Below, in pieces: positions 22,994 through 36,149 of a stretch of 64,000 nucleotides of DNA (within the stretch, counting starts at the first letter, position 1; the number at the start of each line of letters is the position of its first letter). The notes beneath the pieces are model-generated. The model was given only the letters and a program-made list of their open reading frames with translations. It was not told the origin of the DNA and searched no databases. This DNA is from Corythucha ciliata (Eukaryota; Arthropoda; Insecta; Hemiptera; Tingidae), in NCBI GenBank assembly GCA_038030265.1, contig CM075939.1, positions 28,439,253 to 28,503,252 of the forward strand, written 5' to 3'. A program made the translations under genes and the position numbers.

Positions 22994-24979
22994 CTAAGGT
23001 AAAGCGTTACCTTTCGCTGGCACAATCACGGGTGGCCGATTATTACTAGGTCTTGTTACTTTTAATGATTTTATTCGACCCGAAAAGTAGTCTTCGATGT
23101 CCTGGAGAGATCGACCTTTGGTCTCAGGCAAGTAGAACCAGAAAAATAGAGTACCCAGTAGTGATACACCACCGTAGAGCCAAAAGGCTCCGTGGGTCGA
23201 CAGGTACTTTTGAAAAGTTGGGAACGTTTTAACGACTACAAATATTGAAAAGTGCGCCGTGCACGTGGTCATCCCCCCGACGACTCCTCGTACCTGAACA
23301 AAGAATAAGAGAAGATGGTTTTGTGACTCAAGTTTTGTGTTTGTCAAGACAAACAGTAAATTTTACCTGTGTTGGATACACTTCACCGATCATAACCCAA
23401 GGTACAACTAAATACCCTAAGACTGATGCGGCAGTAAATAGTAGAACTGAAGCAACTGGTATCCAAGTCATCTTCGGAGCTACACCCTCTGAGGTCCAAA
23501 TATCCTTATAGAACATGTACGTTCCCAGTGCTATCATGGTAACTCCACAGCCAATACCTTTACGGACGTAGAAAACAATGTAAACACAGCGAGGGTTGAG
23601 GGTTATTCTCTGTACTTACAGGAAACGAAAGTTAACGGTCGTCTTCCGCATCTTCTTAAAAGTATGGCTGAAACTACTGTGAATATTAGTCGCACTATGC
23701 CGGTTATCACGGTGGCTAAGTACTTGTCAATAGTGGCCCCAGATTCCTGCGCACAATTATTTTTCTATGATGCTTGGTTTGTTATACCACTAATGAGAAG
23801 TTACCTTGAATATTTGGACGGCGTAAAACGTAACTGGGTTGACCCCGGAAAATTGATAAATGAAAAAGTAAGTGGCCAGGATGAAAAATGGTTTATAAGC
23901 CGAAGGTTTGGCGATCCCCTGTAGCGTTTCTCTGAGCGTTGGCTTGTGTATATTGTTCTTGTGGGAGAAATTAATCAGCTCCGTCACTTCACTTTCAACG
24001 TCACACGAGTTTCCTCGGAGTTTCTTTAGCGCGCTCTTGGATTTTTCCTCTTTCCCATTCGAAACCAGCCAGGACGGTGATTCAGGGATGAAAAACGCTC
24101 CTGCCAACGCCACCATAGACACCGTACTAGACAAAAACGCCGCGATGTTCCACGTTGTAATCGAACCCAGTGCATATTCAACCAAGACACCTGTTGACAA
24201 CCAATTTTATATTGTTAACCGCCCTTCATATCAATTCAAGTGAATCAACTCACCTAAAGACACGCCAACGGAAGCTACAGCCGCTAACATGCCTCGTAAA
24301 TGAGGTTGAGTCACTTCACCCGTGTAGACACGAGCCGGTGCTCCTACCATTCCCGAGCCAAGACCGACAAGAAGACGGCCCAAGTAGATCATTTCCACTC
24401 GCGTAGCCATTCCGATGAGGAGCCAACCAGCGATCAGTGGCAGTTGTGTAACGATGAGAATTTTTTTTCGACCGATGGCGTCCATGAGGTATCCACTGAG
24501 TATGCACCCTATGGGTGTGGTGACCGATGAAAGACTAGCTAGAGAAATAAATTACATTATAATTACATTCCAATCCTTCGAGATGACGAAACTCAAAATC
24601 TCTCACCGATCCATGACGCTTGAGTCGCGTCAATTTGTATAGGACTATCTGGTTCTTCCAGCTGAGGTATTGCAATGGCTGAAAACCCGAAGGCCATACC
24701 AGTGTTGATTGTGCCAACGTTGGCCGTAAATGAAGCCACTACCTTAAAGAAAGAAAAAGGGGAAAATTAGTCCAATTTGCGTATATGTACTGAAATTTAA
24801 TGCCATACTTGTCTTAAAGAGCTCCCTCGCTTTTTCTTCTCGCCGGATAGAAGTTTAACAGAGCCTTGTCTAGCAACGTTGTCAACAATTTTAGTTCCGT
24901 CCGGGCTGACAAGAGCTTTGCTCTCCAAATCCACGACGCTTCCATTGCCATTTTTAATGCTGTAAGCAAACGAAGGCAT
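22994..24979 (-). CDS. Facilitated trehalose transporter Tret1-like sugar transporter (7 exons, complete)
   Basis: Major-facilitator sugar transporter of the insect Tret1 type, expected in the plasma membrane moving trehalose or hexoses down their gradient. Exons on the minus strand: 24809-24979, 24607-24742, 24254-24538, 23805-24190, 23620-23746, 23367-23557, 22994-23293. All introns are GT-AG, and the joined frame is 1596 bp, 531 residues plus stop, a normal family length. Signatures in order: DxxGRK (residues 122-127), the GRLLVGLGSG helix and YTGEV/RG loop (exon 3), PESPSWL (233-239), QFSGVN (310-315), GRRP (360-363), GEVYPTQVRG (426-435) and PETKGR (488-493). The hydrophilic N terminus (about 57 residues) is lysine- and glycine-rich. 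The start is the only ATG in frame before the first membrane segment. Membership of the family is secure; the transported sugar is inference. Confidence 0.95.
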
Positions 24980-25081
24980 TTAGCGCCAAATAAAAAGGTT
25001 TCCTTTCTTTCTTCCTTTTACAAAAAATTAGCCCGAATCAGGCAGATACAACCACCAGAATCCAGAGAAATCCCTCAGCCG

Positions 25082-25088
25082 TTTTATA
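25082..25088 (-). promoter_or_regulatory. TATA box of the Tret1-like gene
   Basis: TATAAAA on the minus strand in the context GCTATAAAACGG, about 94 bp upstream of the transporter ATG at 24979. Transcription would be expected to start near 25050-25060, giving a 5' leader of roughly 75 bases with no intron needed. The motif is visible directly; its use is inferred from spacing. Confidence 0.5.
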
Positions 25089-25119
25089 GCCTAAAAATAT
25101 CCAGGACTAGGTATAGCTG

Positions 25120-27834
25120 AGAAAAAAAATCATAATTTTATCGAGATGACTGCAGTTCGTCATTTTACCGGAAAGGGTAGTGTAGCATCTTAAAAGTTGC
25201 TATGGTCTCGACCATGAAAACTCGGTCTCGAAAATTAAAGTTCGGTGTTGATTCTGGTAAATGTGAATGTATCGGGTTTGAAAAGTAAGACGATCGAGAT
25301 GCATGGTCGGCATGGACTCATGGTTGCCATATTACTAAATTAACTTTAATTCTACTAAGTATTGAATTTCGTTTCGGCCTCATCACACAGAACGCGAACG
25401 ATCCATACTTGAAAAAAACCATTCCTCATGATGCTGAGTGTCCCATGCGAATCCCCATCCCCCTACTCGTTAACTAACCGTGAGACTAACGATAAGAAAC
25501 CAAAAATATCCGTATGATGAGAGTTTCCGCACATGGAGGCTCTGCCGCTGCCAACTGCTAAGCAAAGCCCTCTGTAGTGCAGCTTACAGTGGCATCATAG
25601 AGTCGTTGAGATGAACCACTCAGCATAGCGCTAAAATTACGGGAGGGAGGGGTTTTACTGAGTGGTTGAACAAACCACGTTATGCAACCACTGGAAGTCC
25701 TGGAAAATCGCATTATTCCTGCCTGAAAGACAGAACAAAATGTGGCAAAAGGAATTCAGCAGCGCTTTCTACTCAGTGGTCTCATAATATGTGAGAGTTC
25801 AAAATCCAGACGCGCCAGTTAGTCTACAAACGTTGTTCCTAATAGCGAAACACCACCATATTCGTGATACCGGTGTTGTTTTCGATCGTTGAATTAATTC
25901 ACAGCCACAAATTGGACGCTTGTCGGCTCTTGGGAAAGCATGGGAGCATGGAGTATTTTTTCTGGTGAAGCCAAGACACCACAAAAGACACAATAGGATT
26001 ATACACCCAGGCAGAGTCAGAGGCAGAATCTTTGTTGCCCTGTGCACGTTCGTGACAACGCACAGTTTCCGCCTATGACCTCGAGGAGGCAGGGTGAGAC
26101 GTGAGAGAGGTCTCGTCAAAAACCCCACTGCCACTGGCAGAATCCCCATTACCCTGACTGCCCCCCACAGTCCAGAAAATACTTATTTATTTTGCAGATT
26201 AGTTTTCTTACATGGAATGATGAGTCGCGAAGTGTTACCAATCGCGTTGCCAATACGAAAAGGTAGTATATCAGACGAGAAGGTGGGTAGAGGGAATTTT
26301 TCGTCAGGGACATTCTTTCGGCGCGCGGATAGTACCTACGTTTGCGTAGTGAAGGAATTTCTTGCTCTTCTAGACAGTCCACGTACATCAGGGCATTATT
26401 ATTTGTGCCCATTCCAGATCCCATGTAAAAACAATGATTCTTAAGTGAAAAATGGCTATCTCGTTTCTATCGAAAATAAAATGAAACAGGAGAGTGCAGA
26501 ATTATCGCTCTCGAAACTCATATTTCGTTTAGCGCAAGACATGCGTAATTTATGTCCCTTTAGTACCTATACACGCAATCTCCAACGTACATTTGGATTC
26601 AATTTCGCTTGGGCTCGAAAAACCCCAAGATCAACTTGAGTTGGGTTTTAATTTGATACATGTAAACAAATTCGAAACTTTGTTACACTTGAACTGGTCA
26701 CGATTTAGGGATGAGAAGTTCATATTTTGGCACTCTGTACAAAATGTGTATGTATGTATATCTCAGCATTTATGCTAACAAATTTTCAATATGCTCAAGT
26801 ATCCCTCAACATAATTAATTATGTGAATCGTTATTGTTTAGTATGCATTTAAATTCGTTTCATCATCTTCTTCTTGAAATGTGCCAGAAACCGAGAATTT
26901 CGATGGTTAAGCTCACTGATGTGTTAAGTGCATATTCTGAGCCTCGCCTCCGTTATGGGTTTCTTCAAGGGGTAAGGTGTTATAGGCGAAAAGTCGTCTT
27001 CTGAAAGCTCAAGAGGCAGATGGAATGTGTGGTACGATGGCGAAAGGAACTGCAGATATTGGCCTAAATATGTATACATATCTGAATATGAACAACCGCG
27101 TCTGTTACCTTCCTAATCCAATGGCATGTGACCTCGGACAATTTTAAATCCAGAGGGACAGATTAATTTTTGTCAATTCAAAAAAATGTTAGAAGGTCTA
27201 GAAAATTCAATGTGCATTTCTGTAAAGTTCTTATTTTAGTACTTAACACATCTGTGAGCTTAACCAACGATTTAATGATTTGACAGCAAGACCTGCTCAT
27301 GTGAGTCTCTCCTCCCCCGCCGCGTTCATAAAGTATACGGTGTGGAATTTGGTGAGCCTTTTTCGAGTTGAAACATCTCACAAAATATGGCCTCAAACTT
27401 GAAAAAGGGTCGACTCTCCATTCTTAAACGCATTTGTGAGTACAATTTCCGTAAAAATGGCTGAAGTCACCGTGAGGGAGTACGTCGAAATACGTCTCGT
27501 TTACGGATAGGTATACTATGGGTGCAGTGCTCGCGCAGCTCAGGTTGAATATCGAACTCGCTGTCCTATATTCATCGTGTTCCCTCCGCTGCAGCGTTCA
27601 AGAGCCTACATCAGTGTCTTTTAGAGACTGGAGGGGTTCAGCGCAGATCACGAGAGGCACAGGCGCCGGCCGGTTGGCACAGGGATCACAAATAGGTAGG
27701 GGAGAAGTACGGGGAGGAGAGTACGCGAATGAGCGGGTCTTGCCGACAACTGAAGAACGAAAGAGGCTGCCGGAAAATTTAAAAAACAGTTGACATTTTG
27801 GCAACAAAATCTCACGGTTTTAATCTAAAAAAAA
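25120..27834. other. Upstream flank of the transporter; no gene recognised
   Basis: About 2.7 kb with short overlapping frames only. 27500-27800 is locally GC-richer with opposing frames of about 70-91 codons and no known domain. No repeat shared with the rest of the window was recognised. Confidence 0.4.
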
Positions 27835-28698
27835 ATTTCGCTCCGGCAGCTGGCGGTCGGAAAGAGTGCATTTCATTCCGTATACGGATACCCTAAGCCG
27901 ACCCAGAAGTAATAATTTTGATACCATAATTTGTTTCATTAAGCCCAACTTCTTCCTTTATTTTCACCACCCTCTCTTCAAAAATGTCGAAAAGTTTCAG
28001 TAGTTCTCCAAGGGCTTTGTAATATTAAATTTTTGTGCCGTATTTTATAATACCTAAACGTGTGAATTTAAGCGATTTTTTTAAATTTCATCCCCCATTT
28101 CACCCTCCCCCATCAAAGTTTTCGATAAATCTCAATGGAACCCAGGGCTTAAGGTTGCATTAAATTATTGAGTCGAATTTTAGAGCGCTAAGATGAACTA
28201 GTGAAGTTCAACGCTATTTTTACACTTCCACACCGGAAGGACCACCCCCACCACCTTGAATTTTTCGAAAAATTAAAATGGGAATCAAAGGCTACTATAA
28301 CATGGAGTATACGTACCGAATATAATGCTTCTAGAATCAACTGGTGATTTATAGTGATTTTTTGACAATTTCAACCCCTATTTCCCCCCCCCCCGCTCCA
28401 CCACTACCGATTTAGCCAAAATGCAATACCGACTGGGGTCTTATGACTACTGATTTTTCTGCCAAAGCGCGTTCCGCTAAATTGATTTCTTCGAGAGTTA
28501 TCGTGCTAACAAGAAAACGGCCATAATATTATAAATAAATCAATCAATATATATATATTATATATACGTATATATGAATCCTGGAGACCACTTAATTCGT
28601 GTTCTAGAGGTTCTGAAACGTGAAAAAAACATGACATGACCCATGTTTGCCACCATCACGACGAGACCAATAGTGCATTTTTCAGAATGAAATGCACT
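27835..28698 (-). mobile_element. Helentron-like element, copy 3 (reverse)
   Basis: The 3' hairpin and AGTGCATTTCATT lie at the left (27835-27880), followed by one tandem unit (GTTATCGTGCTAAC at about 28497), the (AT)n microsatellite (28545-28575), the 5' block and the terminal AATGAAATGCACT at 28698. At 864 bp it is the most compact complete copy and the best template for a consensus. Confidence 0.72.
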
Positions 28699-28925
28699 AA
28701 AAATGGATTTTTTGCGTCGAAGGAGACTAATGATTTGAATCGTGAGGGCACCATTGGAAAGCTCATACACTGGGCAAGTTTTTGTGATACTTGACCAGAC
28801 GTTTCGGGTAACCTTCTGGAAATGGCATATGTTTTTCTAGCCCACAGCATTAGAGATTTTTGGAATGTCATGGTAGAAATGCCTGATCTTCAGTGGTTTG
28901 TGATGCTTTTGACATTATATTGCTT

Positions 28926-29376
28926 AAGGTTTGGTTTCCTAAAAAAGCGGTGCCGTAATATAGCGGTAGAAAAAATCCCCTTTTAAATCACACCAGTAGT
29001 TGCCTAGAGAGCGGTCAACAGACAGCGGCACCGTTTCGAATGAGACGGCCGTTCATGACGGTGATGAACTGTTCATCAACGATTTTTGACGGTGACGGTG
29101 AACGTTTTTTGTTTACAATGAGCGTGAAAACTGCCTGGACGCTGGAAGGTGGCGAAATTGTAATTAATATTGTCCGAAAACGACTCTATTCTGTTGTTAA
29201 AAGAAAATACTACCAAATAGTTGGAGCTACGAGGAAAAAACGTTCATCGTCACCGTCACGATGGAAGCGGTGCCGCTGTCTGTTTACCGCTCTCTTGGCA
29301 ACTATGGCTTGATTTAAAAGGGAAACTTTCTAACGTAATATTACGGCACCGCTTTCCTAGGAAACCAAAGCTTTAG
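28926..29376. mobile_element. TIR element with GGTTTGGTTTCCTA ends
   Basis: Left AAGGTTTGGTTTCCTA...AAGCGGTGCCGTAATAT and right ATATTACGGCACCGCTTTCC...GGAAACC are complementary over about 35 bp, with more complementary blocks inside (GACGGTGACGGTGAACG). ATTGCTT occurs directly outside both ends (28919-28925, 29377-29383), a possible 7-bp target duplication. No transposase. Superfamily not assigned. Confidence 0.65.
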
Positions 29377-29518
29377 ATTGCTTTTGTCATTATATAATGA
29401 CAATCATTGCACAGGAAGTATTCCGTAGTTTCCGAAACTGTGGTCACTTTTTGAGGAAATCGTAACAGAAGCCGAGCAATCTTCGTTTTTCTGGAGAAAA
29501 TTCAGTTGGAAAATAAAA

Positions 29519-31791
29519 ATTTCGCTCCGGCAGCTGGCGGTCGAAAAGAGTGCATTTCATTTCGTATGAGGATACCCTAAGCCGTCCCAGAAGTAATAAT
29601 GTTGAGACCATGACTTGTTTCGTTAATGTTTGACCCTTCCTCGTACTGTTTGATGACGGGTTTGTTTAAGCTGAACTTGATGGGAATCATAGGCTACTTC
29701 AGAATGAAAAATCATCGTACCGAATATAATGCTTCTGTAACCAACTGGTGATTATTAGTGATTTTTTTACCAGTTCAAGACATATTACCTCCCCCCCCCC
29801 ATCCAAGTCAACCGATTGGGCCCAAATGGAATACCGACCGGGGTCTTATGACTACTGATTTTTGTGCCACAGCGCGTTCCGCTAAATTAATTTCTTTCTA
29901 GAGTTATCGTGCTAACGAGACCACAGACTTACTTCCACTCCGGGGGCACCACCCCCTCCACCTTGACTTTTTCAAAAAATTAAAATGGGAATCAAAGGCT
30001 AGTCTGTCATGGAGTTTACGTACCGAATATGATGCTTCTAGATTCAACTGGTGATTTGTAATGATTTTTTGACCATTTCAAGCCCAACTTTCCCCCCTCC
30101 ACCACGATCGATTGGGCCCAAATGCAATACCTACCGGGGTCCTATGACTACTGATTTTTGTGCGAAACCGCGTTCCGCTAAATTAACTTCTACGAGAGTT
30201 ATCGTGCTAACAAGAAAACGGCCATAAATATATACAGGGTGGATCCGTATAAGTGTGACACAAATTTTTGGGTAATACTACGTTAAAAGTGGAGTAAAAT
30301 GGTACCTTCGGAAGTGTCCTACGTCGTTCCGTTCCGGAGTTATGATTTTTTTTGTGTTTAAAAAAGTAACCAATGCTTGCTTCAAAAAATCCGCAATTTC
30401 TCGGCTTATGTGGCACGAAATCCAAAAAGTAATGCCATTTTCAGAAACTTCGGAACATTTCCTTTAGGACAGAGGCCATTTTATTGCTTGAAATAATCGT
30501 CAACACCCAGAAATCTGGCATTTTTTCCATAAATTTACGTGTCCTCTAAAATTTGTCCGTTTTACGAAAAGTCGCAGTACCCAAACAGCTTTTTCAACAG
30601 ATTTTCGATGTATCACAAAAACTTCCCCGTCTTCTAAGCTTCCTTTTGGCGTGTTCACATTTCATGTTACCACTGACGTTTCTCACAAAAACGTCACGAG
30701 AATGCACAAAAACCGTGTTTTTACGAAACATTGGGCCATTGTCTACGGTATTCGTGAAGGGTGCGGAGAGATCGGCAGTAAGTGAGAACAGGATATCTTA
30801 CCATGGAGAAGATACCGCAGGCAAGAGACATTCAATTTGACCCCCCCCCCCCAACCATTTCTGCCGATCTCTGAGCATCCTTGACGAATATTGTTGGCAC
30901 CTGGCACATAGGCAATTGCCTATATTTTTCTGTCAAAATACTGTTTTAGAAAGGGAGGACAGAATATTTTAGGAAGGAAAAGATATTGTAGGCAAACGAC
31001 ATTCAATTATACCCCCCCCCCTGAATGGCGACAATTTAATGAATCACTGGTGGGGGAAGGGGTCAAATCGAATGCCTCTTGCCTTCTCCATGGTAAGATA
31101 TACTGTTCTCACTTACCGCCGATCTCCCTGCACCCTTCACGAATACCGTAGACAATGATCCATGTTTCGTAAAAGCACGGTTTTTGTGCATTCTCGTGAC
31201 GTTTTTGTGCGAAACGTCAGTGGTAACATGAAATGTGAACACGCCAAAAGGAAACTTAGAAGACGGGGAAGTTTTTGTGATATACCGAAAATCTGTTGAA
31301 AAAGCTGTTTGGGTACAGCGACTTTTCGTAAAACGGACAAATTTTAGAGGACACGTAAATTTATGGAAAAAATGCCAGATTTCTGGGTGTTGACGATTAT
31401 TTCAAGCAATAAAATGGCCTTTATCCTAAAGGAAATGTTTCGTAGTTTCTGAAAATGGCATCACTTTTTGGATTTGGTGCGATGTAAGCCGAGAAATTGC
31501 GGATTTTTTGAAGCAAGCATTGGTTACTTTTTTAAACACAAAAAAAATCATAACTCCGGAACGGATCGACGTAAGACACTTCCGAAGGTACCATTTTACT
31601 CCACTTTTAATGTAGTTTTACCCAAAAATTTTGTCACACTTATACGGATCCACCCTGTATATATAATATGAATTCCGGAGACCACTGAATTCGTGTTCTA
31701 GAGGTTCTGAAACATGAAAAAAACATGACATGACCCATGTTTGCCACCATCACGACGAGACCAATAGTGCATTTTCAGAATGAAATGCACT
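29519..31791 (-). mobile_element. Helentron-like element, copy 4 (reverse, split by an insertion)
   Basis: The 3' hairpin lies at 29522-29545 and the 5' terminal AATGAAATGCACT ends at 31791. Two tandem units are present (GTTATCGTGCTAAC at about 29901 and 30201). A foldback transposon is inserted in the TATATA microsatellite at 30235-31657, dividing the copy in two. Confidence 0.7.
30235..31657. mobile_element. Foldback transposon with ~620-bp TIRs, CAGGGTG ends
   Basis: CAGGGTGGATCCGTATAAGT (30235) is mirrored by ACTTATACGGATCCACCCTG (ending 31657), and complementarity continues for roughly 620 bp on each side, leaving a centre of about 170 bp. TA flanks both ends. Frames of 95, 72 and 67 codons in the arms are mirror images of each other, so they are not independent genes. 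TA target and CAGGGTG ends suggest Tc1/mariner relatives; no transposase is left. Confidence 0.85.
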
Positions 31792-31794
31792 AAC

Positions 31795-31916
31795 ACTAAA
31801 AAAAAGCATAACTCTTAGGAAAATGGAAGATGGGACATCCGCGATGGTACTTTTCTACTCCACTTTAGACGTAGTTTTACCCAAAATGTTTGTCACGCTT
31901 ATCCCGAACCACCCTG
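31795..31916 (-). mobile_element. Diverged single arm of the CAGGGTGG foldback
   Basis: The sequence ending ACCACCCTG (31916, followed by TA) matches the right arm of 30235-31657 through GTAGTTTTACCCAAAA and ACTCCACTTT, with clear divergence. It starts exactly at the edge of Helentron-like copy 4. Confidence 0.6.
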
Positions 31917-31917
31917 T

Positions 31918-34900
31918 ATGTGTATTTTGTTTGTTAACAATTTTTTTTTATCCAATCCCTATCTCGACGACCTTTTAAAAGCTCGAATCCACGGGACTCC
32001 AACTTGACATGCCTACATGCTAATTATTTTCCTACTCTAAATACCGAAATACAATGTCCTAATAGGTAGTTGATACGTGATATCGTTTGAATGGTAAGGA
32101 CAGTCTAGGAAATTGATTGACCGAAACACAATTAGTCAAGAACGGAAAAACCGAATACGATATAAGGAAAATGGATTGAACTGGAAGTGAATGAAAAAGA
32201 CTAAGCTGCCTTTTGTGTTCTTTTTTCGGGACTTCAGGTCAACCTAAATCAGCAAAATGTGTTAATACCATTATCCCTCGCAGATTCGCTCTTTCAAAAC
32301 AAAATTTCGTGGATTTGGATCCTTTGGGTATTCCTTTCCTATTTCTAGGATTTTCGCGTCATTAAAAAGCAAATTTCGTTGATTCGGCTCTTTCTGAAAT
32401 CAGTTTTGCTGGTTTGGATTGTTCGAAAAACTGATTTTGCTTGTTCACATACCAAATTCAAGGATTTGGCTCAAGCAATAAGTGCGGATATACTCGCTCA
32501 CATTGTTACGCCGCTGGGGCACCGTCTCATCCACTACGTGACTGCCCAGCCTTTTCACGCCCCTCCAAACCAACACGAACAATCCTGGTTTATAATATTA
32601 CGACGACTTTTAAACAACTGAAGTTAAAGCTTTGAGGAAAGAGTTCGCGGAAGGTTATTATGAGTGTCAAGGGGAGGATCTGATATTGCACACAATGGGA
32701 TATGATAATTTCTATTTGATTTCTAGATACGAGCAAATGACCCCTCCCCCTCCTGAAAGCTTGACCCCTCCCCCTCCTTCGGTAAACAACTTTCCACACT
32801 CCTCCAACCTTATACATTTTATCACAAGGACTTACAAAATGGCACCCGAAGTACATATTTACAAGTATTCAAGCTTTCAAGAAGATCGCAAACATAAGGT
32901 TTCAGATTCGGGCACACGTGCATGTGCCCTCATCAGTTTTGTTTGTTTCCTGTAGGGAGTTCCCTTATTCTTCAACAGAATTCAGAGTTGACTGCGGTGC
33001 GTAGGAAGAAAAGGGAGTGGAACGAACGTGTAATTTAATGGGGGAAAAACTACCTGAAAGCGTCAATCCTTCAAGGTTTGAGTTTAGCAGTTGAAACAGA
33101 ATTGGGTGGACTCTCCTGTAATCAATTTTCCCCTAAGAAAAGTGTTTCTGGTACATACCACAAAAATTATCTTCTTTGTGGACATTTTTTTTCATCTGAT
33201 TATGAAGCTTGATAACATGTTTTAGTTTTACTCATGCCATTTTTTTAATATATTACTATTATTATTCAACTCAATCATGAGCATGAAGGAGACAACAAAT
33301 AGCATATTTTTATAAAAAGTAAAAATCTTAGGATCTTGGTTAAGTAGACTTTACAATGTGAGCGACCGTCATGTGAAGAAAAACTTGTATCACAAAAATG
33401 GCTATTGGGTTCGATTATTAGATTTGCCCGCCTATTCATTAAGATAGTCTGTCTGTGCCAGGCTTCTATAACGACATGTTCTCAAGCCGGAGTGATCGAT
33501 TGCTTGACTTGAATGATTATTCTCATTGTAATTAACGATTAAATCAGAATTTTTACTCCACTATAATTTACATTATCGAACAGGGCCGGTTTAAAGCCAC
33601 AATTACGGCAAAGTGTAAACAAACGAAACACTTTTGTCGAGAGGAGAATTATCTTGAGAGGAATACCCGAATAATAAAGAAATATTATCTAACTTTTTTT
33701 GCGGAAGATTGATAGCTAACAAAACTGTATAATTTTTGTCCACAATCAGCACAACAGTTCAGAATTTTATGTCCGCTAAGGTCATGAGAATATTTGAAAT
33801 TTTACTTTTGAGTAAACGCATAATTCATAATAAATTATAGCGTACCGAAAGCTACACGTTTTATGATTAAAAAAGTTCGACAGTGGTCAAATCTGTTGGG
33901 AGTAGGAACATTACTCGCTGCCTTAATCTACGTAGCTAGTTTTCCTTTTTTCCCCCGTCTTGGGGAGTGTGAAAGTCTGTTTTATTTTTAATTCATCTTC
34001 TATTTCGCCGTTCAATTTAAAATTAGCTCGATTTTTACTATATTTTGTTTCTTTCGGGGCATAAATCCCCTCTCATAACATCGCCTAATAAAGAGAATTT
34101 TGAAAAACGCAAACAATTTCAGGGACGTCTCTGTAAACAAATGAAGTAGATGCTGAACAGATCTGTTCTCCAGCTATTTTCTTCCTTTCTCTCTCACACT
34201 CTCTCTCTCTTTTTTACGAACCAAATGTCAACTTAGCATGAGCATCACGCTGTTGTCACGTGACTTTACGGACAACTTTAAAAAAAATGTTTGTTCGTAA
34301 AGCGCAATAATAAGATGTTAATCAATGGAATGAAAGCTGCTAAAATGATAAAAAAAGGTGCTGGCAAATATTTATGATTATGCATTCCGAACAAAACTAT
34401 CATTTTTCGTGTGATAAGAACAGACATGAAATCATCCAACTCGAACAAAAACTACGCGTGACTTATTGTCCGTATCGTCATTTTGATTAAACTGGTTGAT
34501 TCATTTTTCGGAGGGGGTGGGGATTTGAAGAAAATAAATAAATAAATTATAAACTCACCTCATCTCCAATTTCTAATTGGCAGGTAATTTTCAAAAAAGG
34601 AACTTTCATTCACCAATAACAAAAAATAAAAATAACACCGTAGCACTGGCTGTCGAAACTGCTATGCATTCATATTCATTGGAGGACAATACGCAATGTA
34701 TTTTGTAAGCAACCACCGCACTAACAAACGAAACTCAACAGCAATTACTAACGTTTATTTTTAAAAAAATCAATTCATTCGGGAGAATTGAAATCCGTTG
34801 CGAATTTTAGTTTTAAAAAAAGTCCACTTTGGGGTGCCCAACGCTTTTATATATGCGTGCACTTGCCGGGAATCTTGCTCTTGAGAATAAAAAAAAAAAT

Positions 34901-36149
34901 GTATTCGCGCTCGTTCGTCCCCTTCCCTACCCCACGAAAGTTAATGAAGTTCCCCAGCAGTAGCGTTTTAAAACAGAGCGCTCCCCACTACTCTTTGTCT
35001 TCTTCGGCCTCTTGCTTTTTTTTTTGTTTTGTTTTTTTTTTTTTGTTTCATTCTTTTTCTCTTTTCGGAGGGATTAACTGAATAGAAGTGACAAAAAATT
35101 TGGTTGGTAAGAAAGAAGGTACAAGGAAGGGTAAAAGTAAGTTGCCTGAATGTCTACCGAATGTTCAATGGATTCCACGTGGATCGACTTGTGAAACGTC
35201 GCGTCGGTCGCTTGGGACAACTATGGTCGGAACATCTAAATCAAATTCGAACGGCTTCGGTGCTCTGTTTTATTTTTACTCTATTCTATTCTTATTTTAG
35301 GTTTAATCAATACGATCCGGAGCGTTGACAATCTGGAGTACTTGAAATCTTTTGTTTTTTCTAGTCAACAAGTTATTTCGTACGCAGGTGGTCGCGTTAT
35401 TTTCTTTTCTATGAATTTTCTTTGTATTCTACTCAGATGAGAGAGGTCTGGGTACATAATTGAACATGCGCTGATACTTTCTAAAACTTGAATGGATTGT
35501 GATCACGCTCATTCAGACCAGGACGACAATTGTTTAGTTTTTCCTTAAATATACCCCTACATAGGTGTCAGAATTATAGAGGGGGTCGACAAATGAAGCT
35601 TGCGTAAAATGTAAAAGTTATTTTGAAAGCCTAGTTTTTCTTTACCCTCTGATATTAATATATTCGAACCAGACTTCTCCCAGAAAACAGCTATTCGTGC
35701 CTCGAAAACTGTAGCCATTTTTAGACAGAACCTGGACAACTGTAATTCTATATGCACGTTCTGGTTCCTATGCTTGAATACTGTGGCATTCCCTCGTACC
35801 TTGAAAAGTTACTTTGTGCCTGATATTTATACAAATAATAATATAAAAGGTATACCTATTCGAATCTACACACAACTTGCCATTCATATGCCCGGGGGAA
35901 TTCGGCCACGAAACAGAGCCAGGTTGTTTACTTTAATTAATTTAATCATGAAATAGCATTATGAATCTTCCGAAAATAAGTCAAATTGTTCACTAAAGCG
36001 ACATGGTTTTCCTGGTGAAGTGGAGAAGACAGCTCAACAACCGTCTTGTTTTCTCCAAGGCTGCTGAACCGCTCAATCATCGTCAAACCTAGTGCTGACG
36101 CATTTTTAGTTGACCGGTAGTGGGCAGACTTAACGCCTTTTTTCTTACT
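31918..36149. other. No gene recognised; Sat-1 copy and microsatellites
   Basis: 32278-32480 is the Sat-1 minisatellite in reverse orientation (GATTTGGCTC/TTTCAAAACAAAATTTCG). 34192-34214 is a (CT)n microsatellite, and 35018-35046 a T-rich run. Frames of 60-107 codons occur on both strands without recognisable domains. Confidence 0.45.

Noticed and set aside
30207..31671. Several open frames of 67-95 codons with matching proteins
   Set aside because: They are the same sequence read in the two inverted arms of the 30235-31657 foldback; no independent gene is supported.
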